From Vibrio navarrensis (GTDB taxonomy: Bacteria; Pseudomonadota; Gammaproteobacteria; Enterobacterales; Vibrionaceae): a stretch of DNA of 64,000 nt. Position numbers and translations under genes: made by a program. The notes under the pieces are model-generated. The model worked only from the letters and a program-made list of their open reading frames with translations. It was not told the origin of the DNA and ran no database searches. The stretch lies in the NCBI RefSeq assembly GCF_015767675.1, contig NZ_CP065217.1, positions 1,178,001-1,242,000 on the forward strand, written 5' to 3'. The stretch's first letter is position 1, and every line of letters starts with the position of its first letter. This document shows positions 46,292-54,833 of this stretch, piece after piece.

Positions 46292-46879
46292 CTATCGTCT
46301 AACCAGGATGGCGTTGAGCCATTGTTCCGATTCTCGACCCGGTCTTACGTCTGAAGTTACCCAAGTTTGCTGGATCGCTAAAGGCGATTCAGTGAGTGTT
46401 GCTTGCAGCTTATTTTCATCCATATCGGTAAAAAAACGTCCGTTGCGTATATGAGCTGCTTGGCCATATTTGAATGAGCAGTAAAAGATACCCTGCGGTT
46501 TTAATAGCTGGCTGAGTGTGAAAAAGGTTGCGGCTAACTCTTCGTCTGGTACATGCAGCAAAGAGGCGCACGCCCAAATGCCATCAAAGCTGTTGGGCTC
46601 AGCGTGGAAGGTATCAAACTTGGCATGGATGACGTTTTGTTCTAAATGGCGAGAAGCGAGTTCAACCAAGGCTTGATTGGCGTCGAACGCCGTCACTTTA
46701 AAGCCTAGATCTTTGAAATGTTTGGCATCACGGCCAGAGCCACACCCCGCATCAAGAATCGCACCATGCGGATTAAGATGAGGAAGAAACTGGTCATACA
46801 GTTTCTGAACATCGACGCTTACGGTCGACTCGAAGAAAGATTGAGCGTTCTCAGTGTAATATTGGTCGGTGATGTTCAT
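46292..46879 (-). CDS. Class I SAM-dependent methyltransferase
   Basis: The protein has 195 residues from the ATG at 46879; a start at 46894 is equally possible because neither has a clear ribosome site. Motif I AILDAGCGSGRDAKHF binds S-adenosylmethionine. DAN (TAFDANQALVELA) and IWACASLLHVPDEELA are motifs II and IV of the TehB/UbiE-like class. The substrate is unknown. It is the first gene of a two-gene minus-strand unit with the PLD-helicase fusion, so it may modify a protein, RNA or DNA in the same pathway, which is inference from context. Confidence 0.85.
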   Translation of the reverse strand: MNITDQYYTENAQSFFESTVSVDVQKLYDQFLPHLNPHGAILDAGCGSGRDAKHFKDLGFKVTAFDANQALVELASRHLEQNVIHAKFDTFHAEPNSFDGIWACASLLHVPDEELAATFFTLSQLLKPQGIFYCSFKYGQAAHIRNGRFFTDMDENKLQATLTESPLAIQQTWVTSDVRPGRESEQWLNAILVRR

Positions 46880-47017
46880 AGAGCGTACTGCCATCGCAAT
46901 GAAAGTGGTTATTTTGCACTATCTGCTAGGCTTCTTCTAGGAACTACTGCCGTTTGCGTGACATTAAGCTATTGATTCTGTTTAAGAGAAATTATTCGGT
47001 GTTATTTCAGGTAGCCA

Positions 47018-47716
47018 CTAGTCAAGGCTGCCTTTTTGGGCTTTATGCTGCTCAATGGCTTGCCACGAGGAAGGCTCTCCTTCCAGTGTTAGCGGATACA
47101 CCACTTTATCCGGTTTAGCATAACTGAGGCGATGCAATCGCTGCGTTGAGTGATAGCTATCGAGCCCGGAAATGGTGACGAGATCGAGCGATTCTATATC
47201 GACATAACCATCTGGCATCATGGCTTTTTGTGCTAGCCAAAGACGGTCAATTTCACCAATCACAAGCTCGGTCTGATTCGCCGCAATCGTGATGCGCTCA
47301 ACCAAACGCATGCCCATTTTCAAACGGCTCTGCTGCACAAACGGTGCAGGAAAGTCGGGGTCGTATTGAGCGCAAAGCCCAACCATATCAAATTCTGATT
47401 GGTTTTTTTCATACCGAGCGGAGGTTTGGTGTGCTTGCAGGGCAATATCAGCCGAAACGGCATTAATGGTGTAATAGCCGCTGCTAATAATATTCTCTAG
47501 GGTATGTCGCTCAACAGAATGTGGGCGAGAGATAAAGCCAATCAGAGCAGGTGAGGAGCCTAAATGAATCACAGAACTGACGATAGAGAGATTCTCGTTT
47601 CCCTCGGCGTCTACTGTACCAATCAAGTTTGCGCTTTTATAGCCAACCACCGAATTGATCAGTTTGACGCGGCTAAGTTGGTCCATGCTTTTGATATCGT
47701 GTTGATTTAGCATCAT
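47018..47716 (-). CDS. Flavin reductase family protein (FMN-binding split barrel)
   Basis: The protein has 232 residues from ATG 47716; a GTG at 47731 would add five. The split-barrel family is visible in SRVKLINSVVGYKSANLIGT, SIVSSVIHLGSSPALIGFISRP and HTLENIISSGYYTINAV, the flavin-binding strands. The C-terminal part (DKVVYPLTLEGEPSSW) ends in a short tail. It may reduce flavins or bind FMN for an unknown oxidoreductase. It lies 55 bases downstream of the fasciclin gene on the same strand, without obvious functional tie. Confidence 0.83.
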   Translation of the reverse strand: MMLNQHDIKSMDQLSRVKLINSVVGYKSANLIGTVDAEGNENLSIVSSVIHLGSSPALIGFISRPHSVERHTLENIISSGYYTINAVSADIALQAHQTSARYEKNQSEFDMVGLCAQYDPDFPAPFVQQSRLKMGMRLVERITIAANQTELVIGEIDRLWLAQKAMMPDGYVDIESLDLVTISGLDSYHSTQRLHRLSYAKPDKVVYPLTLEGEPSSWQAIEQHKAQKGSLD

Positions 47717-47786
47717 AAGTTGATTATGCACCCTAAATAGGAGCGACCCTGCTGCACTTGAGCAGAGTTGCCAGTCATCCTTTTGG

Positions 47787-48287
47787 TTATTTTGGCATGA
47801 TCACAGAATCAATCACGTGGATGACGCCGTTGCTCGCCTTCACATCGGTTGCCACCACATTCGCATTGTCGACCATGACTTTACCGCCATAAACCTTAAT
47901 CATCACATCTTGGCCTTGTACTGTTGTGGCTTTACCTAGCTTAATCACATCGGCTGCCATCACTTTGCCCGGCACAACATGGTAGGTCAAAATGGCCACC
48001 AGCTTGTCTTTGTTTTCTGGCTTGAGCAGCGTTTCCACGGTTTCTTCTGGCAATTTGGCAAACGCCTCATCCGTCGGGGCAAATACGGTAAACGGGCCGT
48101 CACCTTTCAGTGTTTCAACCAAGCCAGCCGCTTTCACCGCAGCGACCAAGGTCGTAAACGAACCATTTGCAACCGCGACATCAACAATATCGGTTTTCTT
48201 CATTCCATGATTGTGAGCTTGGGCCGATGACAGCATAACAAGGCTAGCCAACAAGGTGGTCATAGTAACTAACATGCGTTTTAACAT
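47787..48287 (-). CDS. Fasciclin-domain secreted protein
   Basis: The protein has 166 residues. The signal peptide ends [12 protein letters not shown] single FAS1 domain follows with the conserved [15 protein letters not shown] and [16 protein letters not shown] elements and the terminal [16 protein letters not shown]1 proteins mediate adhesion or stress-linked surface functions; the role here is unknown. AGGAAAGTAC lies upstream of the ATG. The region before it has no clear operator. Confidence 0.95.
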   Translation of the reverse strand: MLKRMLVTMTTLLASLVMLSSAQAHNHGMKKTDIVDVAVANGSFTTLVAAVKAAGLVETLKGDGPFTVFAPTDEAFAKLPEETVETLLKPENKDKLVAILTYHVVPGKVMAADVIKLGKATTVQGQDVMIKVYGGKVMVDNANVVATDVKASNGVIHVIDSVIMPK

Positions 48288-48432
48288 ACGTACTTTCCTC
48301 TGTCATGATTTTGCAAACGTTGGTTTCCATTCAATCGAGGGAATTGTACGGCAACACTCTTTTAACCGATCAATTGATCGTTTTAGATAAAGTGGCGGTA
48401 TCTATTCTCAACCAACAGCGAAGGAGCAAGAA

Positions 48433-48453
48433 ATGGCAATCTCATTAACCTGA
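48433..48453 (+). pseudogene. Possible gene start cut by IS982 remnant
   Basis: AAGGAGCAAGAA is followed by ATG and five codons (MAISLT) before a stop at ACCTGAACTC, where an IS982-like left end seems to begin. The start resembles a TerD-family opening, but the fragment is too short to identify. Treated as a speculative remnant. Confidence 0.25.
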
Positions 48454-48549
48454 ACTCTGGATAAGAAACTGAGCTAGCAGAGGAACTAATTGCTCGTTCC
48501 CTGATCTGATCATTCGACCAAAAGGAACAGATACCTCCAAGGAACGAGC

Positions 48550-49140
48550 ATGGACAAATTAATTGAAACCTTCTGTGATGGCGATGATTTCTGTCAGTTG
48601 TTTATTGAGCCGTGGCAACAGCAATTCATCGAAATCGGTGAACTCAAGCGCCGTAGAGCCTGTAAGCTATCTCCAACTGAGATAATGACCATCCTTATTC
48701 ACTTTCACCAATCCCACTATCGAGATTTCAAGAGTGACTATTTGCTCTATGTGTGCCGTAATCTGACCAAATACTTTCCAAACCTTTTAAGTTACACGAG
48801 ATTCCTTGGTATGACGGCTAGCGTAGTCGTGCCAATGTGCAGTTATCTGACATCAAAGCTAGGTAAGCCTACGGGTATGCAGTTTGTAGACTCGACCAAG
48901 ATTGAGGTTTGCCACATCATTCGAGCCAAAAGAAATAAAGTGTTTGAAGGTGTTGCCTGCCATGGAAAGGGGACGATGGACTGGTCTTTCGGCTTCAAAC
49001 TTCATCTGATCATCAATCACCTAGGTTCCACCAACAGCGGGAAAACGTCATTGCGAGAAATCGTGCTCGATGACGACCGAGAGCTTAGTACAGGATTTAG
49101 GGTTGTTTATATGGGAACGAGCGTAATAAATTGTGTTTGA
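48550..49140 (+). pseudogene. IS982-family transposase remnant, 3'-truncated
   Basis: The first 157 or so residues (MDKLIETFCDGDDFCQ, MTILIHFHQSHYRDFK, GMQFVDSTKIEVCH, GTMDWSFGFKLHLIIN) match the N-terminal and first catalytic part of IS982 transposases, normally near 290 residues. From about 49025 the sequence departs into unrelated DNA and stops at 49140, so the second half of the DDE core is missing. GGAACGAGC precedes the ATG. The left end of the element seems to be near 48448 (ACCTGAACTCTGGATAAG). The element is dead. Confidence 0.88.
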
Positions 49141-49227
49141 TAGCAGCAATAAGCAGAGGTTTTTACGCGCCGCCTATTGCCACTGATTAGTTAGACTTTA
49201 TCTTGTGGCTATCATTATCTCTTGCCG

Positions 49228-50787
49228 CTACTTTTTCTTGAATTGTAGAGCTAATTTGACTAACTCATCCAATTTTAATGTCAAAGTGTCCATGCCGTTC
49301 ACATTGCCGCCAGCCAATGCGGCGTTGTTTTGCGACAATGAGGTAATTGACTGAACGCTTTGACTCATCTGAACTGCAACGGTAGACAGCTCTTCGACAG
49401 AGCTGGCGACTTGGTGATTGCGATCATTAATACTGACCACCATATGAAGAGCATCACTCATCGCTTGACCAGAAGCCGTTGCGGTTTCTACACATTGTAT
49501 TGACAGCTGTTTGCCTGTTTGAATACTGCTAACTGCATCTAAGGTTCCTTGTTGGATCTCATTGATAACGGTCTGAATTTCCGTTGTTGAGATCTGTGTA
49601 CGTTGAGCCAGAGCTCTCACTTCATCGGCCACTACTGCAAAGCCACGCCCTTGTTCACCTGCGCGAGCCGCTTCGATTGCTGCGTTGAGCGCCAGTAAAT
49701 TGGTTTGCTCCGCAATACCACGGATCACTTCCGATACCGCCCCTACTTTCTTGCCGTGATGTTCTAAATCCGTGATCACTTTCGCCGCACTTTCTAATTG
49801 AACCGCCAATTTTTCAATCGCATTGATGGTTTGGTTTACCGAATCCATGCCAAGTTGGCTGGCCGCTTGGGCATTTGCAGCCAATTCGGAAGCGGATTGA
49901 GTGTTACGGCTCATATCTTCAGCGGTTTCACTCATCTCGTGAACTGCGGCGGCGACTTGCTCGCTTTCACAGGCCTGTGCATCCAAGTTATTTAATGTGA
50001 TTCGTGATGACTGGCGAGTATCTTCCGCCATGCTCGAGAGTTGACTCCCGCTATCCATGATCCGATTGATCACCGCATTGAGTTGACAGCTTTTCATTTG
50101 AAAAGCCATTTCAATTTCCGCAAGATCGTCCTGATGACCTGTGTAGATATATTGCATCATCGGATTGTCGTAGCATTTGCGTGCCGTAGCAGTTAAGGCT
50201 TCCAAACGGCGTGTCAGCAAATATAAACAGGCAATGATTGCACCCGCACATAAGCCCATGGCAATCCCTGAACCAATCCACAGAGATGAAATATAGCCTA
50301 TAAGAGTGAGCAGCAATGTTGCTATGCTTGTTCGTTGAAATAGGCTTAGCCTAGGTAAGCGCATGATAAGTGGTGTTTTTTCATCTTTTAATTGCTGATA
50401 AACTTGCTCTGCTCTCTCTACGTGTTCTCGATTAGGGTAAGAACGTACCGATTGGTACTCAACGATTTTACCCTTCTCTTTAATTGGGCTAACAAAAGCA
50501 TTTACCCAATAATGGTCGCCATTTTTACAGCGGTTTTTGACCATGCCCATCCAAGAGTTGCCTTGTTTTAGGTGGCTCCACATATTGTCAAAAGCTTGGC
50601 TTGGCATATCGGGATGGCGCACGAGATTATGGGGTTGACCAACGAGTTCATCGATGGTGAACCCCGAAACTTGGCAAAATTCAGGGCTAGCATAGGTGAT
50701 AATGCTGCTTGGTTGAGTGGTGGAAAGTAAATTGTAATGAGGTGGAAATTGCACCTCTTTATTGGTGATCGGCTGATTGATACGCAT
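49228..50787 (-). CDS. PAS-containing methyl-accepting chemotaxis protein (Aer-like)
   Basis: The protein has 519 residues. A PAS domain (about 15-120: [43 protein letters not shown]) is followed by two adjacent membrane helices (about 152-195) and a cytoplasmic signalling domain. The conserved receptor tip reads [20 protein letters not shown] with [16 protein letters not shown] after it. The layout with N-terminal PAS and a short membrane anchor is that of the energy or redox sensor Aer. The terminal sequence lacks a CheR-docking pentapeptide. It stands alone on the minus strand. Confidence 0.95.
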   Translation of the reverse strand: MRINQPITNKEVQFPPHYNLLSTTQPSSIITYASPEFCQVSGFTIDELVGQPHNLVRHPDMPSQAFDNMWSHLKQGNSWMGMVKNRCKNGDHYWVNAFVSPIKEKGKIVEYQSVRSYPNREHVERAEQVYQQLKDEKTPLIMRLPRLSLFQRTSIATLLLTLIGYISSLWIGSGIAMGLCAGAIIACLYLLTRRLEALTATARKCYDNPMMQYIYTGHQDDLAEIEMAFQMKSCQLNAVINRIMDSGSQLSSMAEDTRQSSRITLNNLDAQACESEQVAAAVHEMSETAEDMSRNTQSASELAANAQAASQLGMDSVNQTINAIEKLAVQLESAAKVITDLEHHGKKVGAVSEVIRGIAEQTNLLALNAAIEAARAGEQGRGFAVVADEVRALAQRTQISTTEIQTVINEIQQGTLDAVSSIQTGKQLSIQCVETATASGQAMSDALHMVVSINDRNHQVASSVEELSTVAVQMSQSVQSITSLSQNNAALAGGNVNGMDTLTLKLDELVKLALQFKKK

Positions 50788-50887
50788 AACAGAACCCCAT
50801 AGTGTAATTATCTAAAAATGCCAACCCAATAATGTCTCATAAGTGAGATCTAGCTATTTGTTGTCACCATTTAACTATAGATGAAAA

Positions 50888-51070
50888 TTAATTAATCAAA
50901 ATCAATTTTTGCGCAAGTTGATCAAACCGACTTTCAGCCGCTAATTCAGCCGCTAATTTAGCCATAAACTGCCTTACACAACTTACCTCATAACCAGAGT
51001 AGCTGTGTTTGCTGCTCTTAAAGCCCTGCAGTGAATGGTTGAGGTCTGACATACTGTTGAGGTTTGTCAT
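50888..51070 (-). CDS. Possible small protein
   Basis: The frame gives 60 residues with two alanine-rich turns (MAKLAAELAAESRFDQ). AGGAG lies immediately before the ATG at 51070 and a second Met follows at 51052. No homolog is recognised and the sequence could be noise. Kept as low confidence because of the ribosome site. Confidence 0.25.
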   Translation of the reverse strand: MTNLNSMSDLNHSLQGFKSSKHSYSGYEVSCVRQFMAKLAAELAAESRFDQLAQKLILIN

Positions 51071-51460
51071 CTCCTAGAAGAGCCGTCATTGTGAGAGCAT
51101 GATTGTCGGTGTCATTCGCTGCGCGTTTATCACCTTAGCTACGAAAACTCATCAAGAGTCGGAAGAGTTCAACGCCTGAAGAGAATGATATTGCTCAAGC
51201 AAAGAGAGCCACTGTGCATTGACGAGTATGGCGCCCTTGACTGTGATAGTATGAGTTCGACAAAAATTATCTCCCCGCTGCAGTGCAACACTGGCCGAGT
51301 TGGTTATCTTCTTTGTCCTTGAAGTTACAGCGGGATGGCTGGCTTTCGTTCACCGAGTCGCCAGCCCGGCCCAATAACATAAGTCAGTTTATTATCATGG
51401 AAATAATCAGAGCCATTGTTACTCCGAATGACTAGACCGAATTTCATAGAGAACTCTTCA
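51071..51460. other. Gene-poor stretch before the VF530 gene
   Basis: Apart from the structured segment at 51273-51366, I see no gene. AT-rich runs near 51380-51440 may hold the VF530 promoter. Confidence 0.4.
51273..51366. ncRNA. Candidate structured RNA or leader
   Basis: CCCGCTG (51274-51280) can pair with CAGCGGG (51328-51334), enclosing a CAGTG-CAA-CACTG hairpin (51281-51293). A second hairpin GGCTGGC/GCCAGCC occupies 51337-51366. No known riboswitch was recognised. It lies about 95 bases upstream of the VF530-type gene. Confidence 0.35.
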
Positions 51461-51676
51461 ATGAACCAACAAGTTAATAACCCGCTGCACGGCTTAAGCC
51501 TAGAAAAAATCGTTACCCGCTTAGTAGAGCACTATGGTTGGAGTGGCTTACATCAGCGCATCAACATCAACTGCTTTGCCAGCGATCCATCGATGAAATC
51601 CTCGCTCAAGTTTTTGCGTAAAACGCAATGGGCGCGCGATAAGGTTGAGGTGCTGTATATCTCCACCTTTAGCTAA
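51461..51676 (+). CDS. VF530 family small protein
   Basis: The protein has 71 residues from the ATG at 51461, the start that gives the family's usual [21 protein letters not shown] opening (here split across the first 30 residues). [28 protein letters not shown] is the conserved rest, also given in part. VF530 proteins (DUF2132) are predicted DNA-binding proteins of unknown function and are common in vibrios. The upstream in-frame start at 51416 is less likely. Confidence 0.9.
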   Translation: MNQQVNNPLHGLSLEKIVTRLVEHYGWSGLHQRININCFASDPSMKSSLKFLRKTQWARDKVEVLYISTFS

Positions 51677-51757
51677 TCACTCGTTCCATGAAGTCGCGAG
51701 CTTTTTATTTAAAGCGTGATCAGAGTACTCCGAGCTGACGTAAAACTCTGCATAAAT

Positions 51758-51801
51758 ATACCCAAACTGCTTGAAGCTGTACCTCCAAGTAGTTTGGGTA
51801 T
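51758..51801. repeat. Dispersed Vibrio-type palindromic repeat
   Basis: ATACCCAAACTGCTTG (51758-51773) pairs with CAAGTAGTTTGGGTAT (51786-51801), one G-T pair, across a 12-base loop. Similar palindromes are known to me as scattered intergenic repeats in vibrios. It may also act as terminator for VF530. Confidence 0.6.
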
Positions 51802-51840
51802 CACGGATAACCACCACAAACCGACGGATAACCGAACCCT

Positions 51841-52242
51841 ATGAATAGCCCATCCTTAGTGATTTTTTACGATGGACAATGCCCGCTCTGTTGTAACGAG
51901 ATGCGCGCATTAAAAGCGCAGGATAGCCAAGCGCGGATTATGCTGGTGGATGTGTATGATACGGATGCGATGTGCCGCTACCCATCGATCGACAAACAAC
52001 ACGCCTTGTCTATCTTGCACGGTATCGATCAGCAAGGCCAACCGTTGTATGGTTTAGATGTGACTGTGCTGGCGTGGCGTTTGGTCAATCGACATCGCTG
52101 GCTTTTCATCACTCGTCTGCCGATTTTAAAAGGGATCAGTGACCGCATTTATCTGCTGTTTGCCAAACACAGAATGCGTATCTCGCGCTGGTTTGGACAA
52201 ACCAACTGCCAAGATGGTATGTGCCAAAAGAAAATAGAGTAG
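51841..52242 (+). CDS. DCC-family thiol-disulfide oxidoreductase (DUF393)
   Basis: The protein has 133 residues. The N-terminal motif YDGQCPLCCNEM carries the CxxC redox pair in the DCC (DxxCxxC) arrangement that names the family. LYGLDVTVLAWRLV and WLFITRLPILKGISDRIY are typical of DUF393. Members are predicted thioredoxin-like oxidoreductases of unknown substrate. It stands alone. Confidence 0.88.
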   Translation: MNSPSLVIFYDGQCPLCCNEMRALKAQDSQARIMLVDVYDTDAMCRYPSIDKQHALSILHGIDQQGQPLYGLDVTVLAWRLVNRHRWLFITRLPILKGISDRIYLLFAKHRMRISRWFGQTNCQDGMCQKKIE

Positions 52243-52390
52243 AGACATTGAATTTTTAGCATGCCATGTCGCAACCGTGATCATCAACCTAGCACCTAAA
52301 GCCGATTGCCGATAAACTTCCGCCAATTCGGTTTCATATTGTATGAAAAAATTCTGTTCAGTCATGGGCTTAAAAACCTATCTAAGTGAT

Positions 52391-52450
52391 AGCGGCTAAG
52401 TCAATAGTAGCTAAGTCAATAGTAGCTAAGTCAATAGCGGCGAAGTGAGT
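52391..52450. repeat. Four tandem 15-bp units
   Basis: AG(C/T)(G)AGCTAAGTCAAT-type units at 52391, 52406, 52421 and 52436, the last diverged. They are non-coding and end near the start of the restriction relic at 52520. Confidence 0.85.
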
Positions 52451-52519
52451 GGTCGAACCGCCTTGTTGGTATCGCCCTTCAAAGCGCGGTGGCTGGATAG
52501 AACAATAAACAGGCTAGGT

Positions 52520-53149
52520 ATGTCGCACTCTAATTTCAAATTCTTGCAAGGCGTGAACGATTTTCTATTCTCGATAGCTCGCGCCGCCGAAAAAAATTAC
52601 CCAGATGACCCCAATACCACGCTGGTTAAGTTGCGGATTTTTGGCGAGTCCACCGATTCAGAAACCTACCACACCTTGGAAGCGGATGGTTGCAGCTTTG
52701 CCGAGCATAGCCACGAGCAGCTCACTGCCAAGTTGCAACGGATTATCAGCCATGCACAATTTAGCCGCGATAAATCGAAAACGTTGCAAGCCCACATCAA
52801 ACACATCGATGAACTCTGCCAGTCGGCTGCGGGGTGCGATTTCACTCATCTCGCCAAACTATTGAAAGAAAAAGGGCCAAAGTGGTCGGCAGAGGTGTTT
52901 AATCAAGCCAGCAACTTAGTCAGCCACCTTGAGCACTTAAAGCAAGAGATCAACCAACTGCGCGACATGCCCATCTACCTCACGCAAAGCATTTTGGCCA
53001 ACGCCTTCCGCGGTGAGCTGGTGGCGCAAGACCCAAACGACGAGCCCGCCGATAAGCTGCTTGAGCGCATTGCCAAGGCGCGCATTGAGGCCGAGCAACT
53101 GGCGAAAGCGGCGAAAAAGACCGCAAAGCAGGCCGTAAAACAAGGATAA
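52520..53149 (+). pseudogene. Relic joining an HsdR-like N-terminus to an HsdS-like C-terminus
   Basis: The 209-residue frame from ATG 52520 begins SNFKFLQGVNDFLFSIARAAEKNY, then PDDPNTTLVKLRIFGE, which resembles the DUF4145/HsdR N-terminal region. Its last 70 residues (SILANAFRGELVAQDPNDEPADKLLERI) are the C-terminal spacer end of HsdS. The middle (about 70-135) matches neither. This is best read as a deletion fusion of a second type I system, so I treat it as a relic even though the frame is open. A real small protein cannot be excluded. Confidence 0.65.
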
Positions 53150-53239
53150 ACTAATCGAATCCGGCTTGGATCGGCAATGCATACGGCGTCGCTTCAAGCC
53201 ATATCATCACCAATAAAAATCAACACGTTGGCTAACATT

Positions 53240-53731
53240 ATGCAAAAAAATACCCTGACTCTTCCCAAGGTTTGGCATGGAGTAAAACTCTTCTTTAAAT
53301 GGCTATGGCTAATTAGCCTGTTTCTATTTGGTCTTGCCCTGTATTTATTCTTGGTTCCATTAGGGATGTTTGAATACGCTTTCTCGTTATCAGAGTTAGA
53401 TATTATTGAAACGTCGTTTATTGTTTTCTTGGTGATCTATTTTTATCGCTATGTCCAACTGTGCCGGCGAAGTGACGCGCCTTTGGTGCGAAAAATTATC
53501 ACGCCATGGGTTCATCAAGCCTATTTGGGGTTATTTTCTATCGGGTTAGTTGTGATCGCCATTAAGTTTTTTGCTTATGACTGGGAGCAACCGGTAGAGC
53601 CTTTGGTTGAGATTATCGAATATCTTTGCAGTGTTGCCGTTTTTGGTTATAGCTATTACCGAGTGAGTAAACTGCCGAATCAACAACTATCAACAACACC
53701 AGTTGCCAATACGCAAGGAGCGGTACAATGA
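53240..53731 (+). CDS. Four-TM membrane protein of unknown function
   Basis: The protein has 163 residues. I chose ATG 53240; a longer frame from 53177 has no ribosome site. Four hydrophobic segments are visible (LFFKWLWLISLFLFGLALYL, ETSFIVFLVIYFYRY, AYLGLFSIGLVVIAIKF, IEYLCSVAVFGYSYY). No family was recognised. Its stop overlaps the next gene by four bases, the first link in a chain of three overlapping genes. The product probably works in the inner membrane with the following two. Confidence 0.7.
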   Translation: MQKNTLTLPKVWHGVKLFFKWLWLISLFLFGLALYLFLVPLGMFEYAFSLSELDIIETSFIVFLVIYFYRYVQLCRRSDAPLVRKIITPWVHQAYLGLFSIGLVVIAIKFFAYDWEQPVEPLVEIIEYLCSVAVFGYSYYRVSKLPNQQLSTTPVANTQGAVQ

Positions 53732-54078
53732 AATCTATCCATTACTTAACCGCTTTGCTTTTCTTGTTTGCTGCGCCAAGCCATGCTTTGATGCATTCCG
53801 ATGCAAAGCCCGGCAGCGCCGAGTTTTTGATCTCTGCTTGTCAGGAGTACACCGAGCTCTACGAGAAAAAAAATCAACCACGTTTTGGGGCATTTCTCAC
53901 CACTTCAAAAGAAGAGAGCTTTCTTGCCGGCTATTGCCTTGGTGCGATTATGCATACCAACAGCACATGTTATTCTTCTAGGCCGTCCGTCTATCGTGCT
54001 GCGCAAGTGATTGCCTCGATTAAAGACGTAGACCGCTATTCCGAGAGTCGCCTACTGGAGCGGGCAGTATGCCGTTAA
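53728..54078 (+). CDS. Secreted small protein, possibly Rap1a/Tai-like
   Basis: The protein has 116 residues. It has a signal peptide (YLTALLFLFAAPSHA-LMHS) and four cysteines: ISACQEY, GYCLGAIM, STCYSSR and VCR. The SFLAGYCLGAIMHTNSTC segment and an even cysteine set resemble the Rap1a/Tai immunity family, but the match is weak and I would not assign that role. It overlaps the next gene by ten bases and the previous by four, so all three are coexpressed. Confidence 0.6.
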   Translation: MKSIHYLTALLFLFAAPSHALMHSDAKPGSAEFLISACQEYTELYEKKNQPRFGAFLTTSKEESFLAGYCLGAIMHTNSTCYSSRPSVYRAAQVIASIKDVDRYSESRLLERAVCR

Positions 54079-54770
54079 GGAATACCAATCAGGCGGTCAA
54101 AGCCCTATTTGGACTTGAAAATAGTGAACCTCTACGCTTGAAAGCTAATGCGTATCTGCGCAACAACGTTATTCCGCCATCATCGGTTGTTGATGAAGGA
54201 TTTAGCGATGCCAGTATGGGTAAGCGTAGTAAAAAATGGCTCAAATCTCAGGCGCTAGATTGCTTGTTTAACGCGCTGGTGCTGGACGGTTTTTTTAATG
54301 ATCCGAAATTGGTTAAAGCAATTTTTGAAGATTCAGCAAAGCGAGTCACCAATGCCGCTCTGTGTGAGGAAGTGCTACTAAAAGCGCAAGCCGTCACTGA
54401 GGTGATGCATTTATCTCAGGCGGCGCAGCAATTTCTCAGCCAGTTGCGCGACGATGCGTTCAATTTGCGTGAGTCTCGCTTAGTTTGCCCATTTGCCGAT
54501 CAACGTTTGCCGCAAGTGGATCTGGCGATGCAAAATACTGGTTTGCTGTACCAATTGCTCAGATCGCAGCGCCTTTCTCTCTCTCACAAAGAACAAATCT
54601 TGCTCTGCTGGTTAGAGCAAGATCTCTTGGCGGCAGCTCAACTCGCCGACCAAGTAGATTTGGCACTTTTACAAGGTGATATGGGGTTAGCGGAGCTTGT
54701 GCAAAAGGTTCGTAGAGAGTATCAAGAAGCGCAAAGTTTCAACGCGCTATTAAATTTCTTACCGGACTAA
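54069..54770 (+). CDS. Unknown cytoplasmic protein, third of the overlapping trio
   Basis: The protein has 233 residues, helical and rich in Leu and Gln (LLYQLLRSQRLSLSHKEQILLCWL, AAQLADQVDLALLQGDMGLAEL). No signal or membrane segment is seen. I do not recognise a family. It starts inside the secreted-protein gene and ends 63 bases before viperin, with a palindrome between them. It may belong to the same defence neighbourhood. Confidence 0.65.
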   Translation: MPLRNTNQAVKALFGLENSEPLRLKANAYLRNNVIPPSSVVDEGFSDASMGKRSKKWLKSQALDCLFNALVLDGFFNDPKLVKAIFEDSAKRVTNAALCEEVLLKAQAVTEVMHLSQAAQQFLSQLRDDAFNLRESRLVCPFADQRLPQVDLAMQNTGLLYQLLRSQRLSLSHKEQILLCWLEQDLLAAAQLADQVDLALLQGDMGLAELVQKVRREYQEAQSFNALLNFLPD

Positions 54771-54780
54771 AAAACGCTTT

Positions 54781-54797
54781 TTTGTGCAGTGCACAAA
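54781..54797. promoter_or_regulatory. Perfect 17-bp palindrome upstream of viperin, putative operator
   Basis: TTTGTGCA (54781-54788), one G, TGCACAAA (54790-54797). It lies 37 bases before the viperin ATG, where a dimeric repressor could control the operon. It also follows the previous stop (54770) and could take part in termination, but there is no long T run after it. Confidence 0.5.
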
Positions 54798-54833
54798 TCA
54801 ACACTACTCCTATCAACCCAAAGGAGTCGTGTT

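Noticed and set aside
48433..48453. Confident TerD assignment for the MAISL fragment
   Set aside because: Five codons are too few; kept only as a weak remnant.
52126..52365. 79-residue minus-strand frame overlapping the DCC gene
   Set aside because: Largely the antisense of a well-supported gene; its start lacks a ribosome site.
53728..54078. Type VI secretion immunity (Rap1a/Tai) assignment
   Set aside because: The resemblance is limited to a short cysteine-rich segment and no effector gene is nearby.
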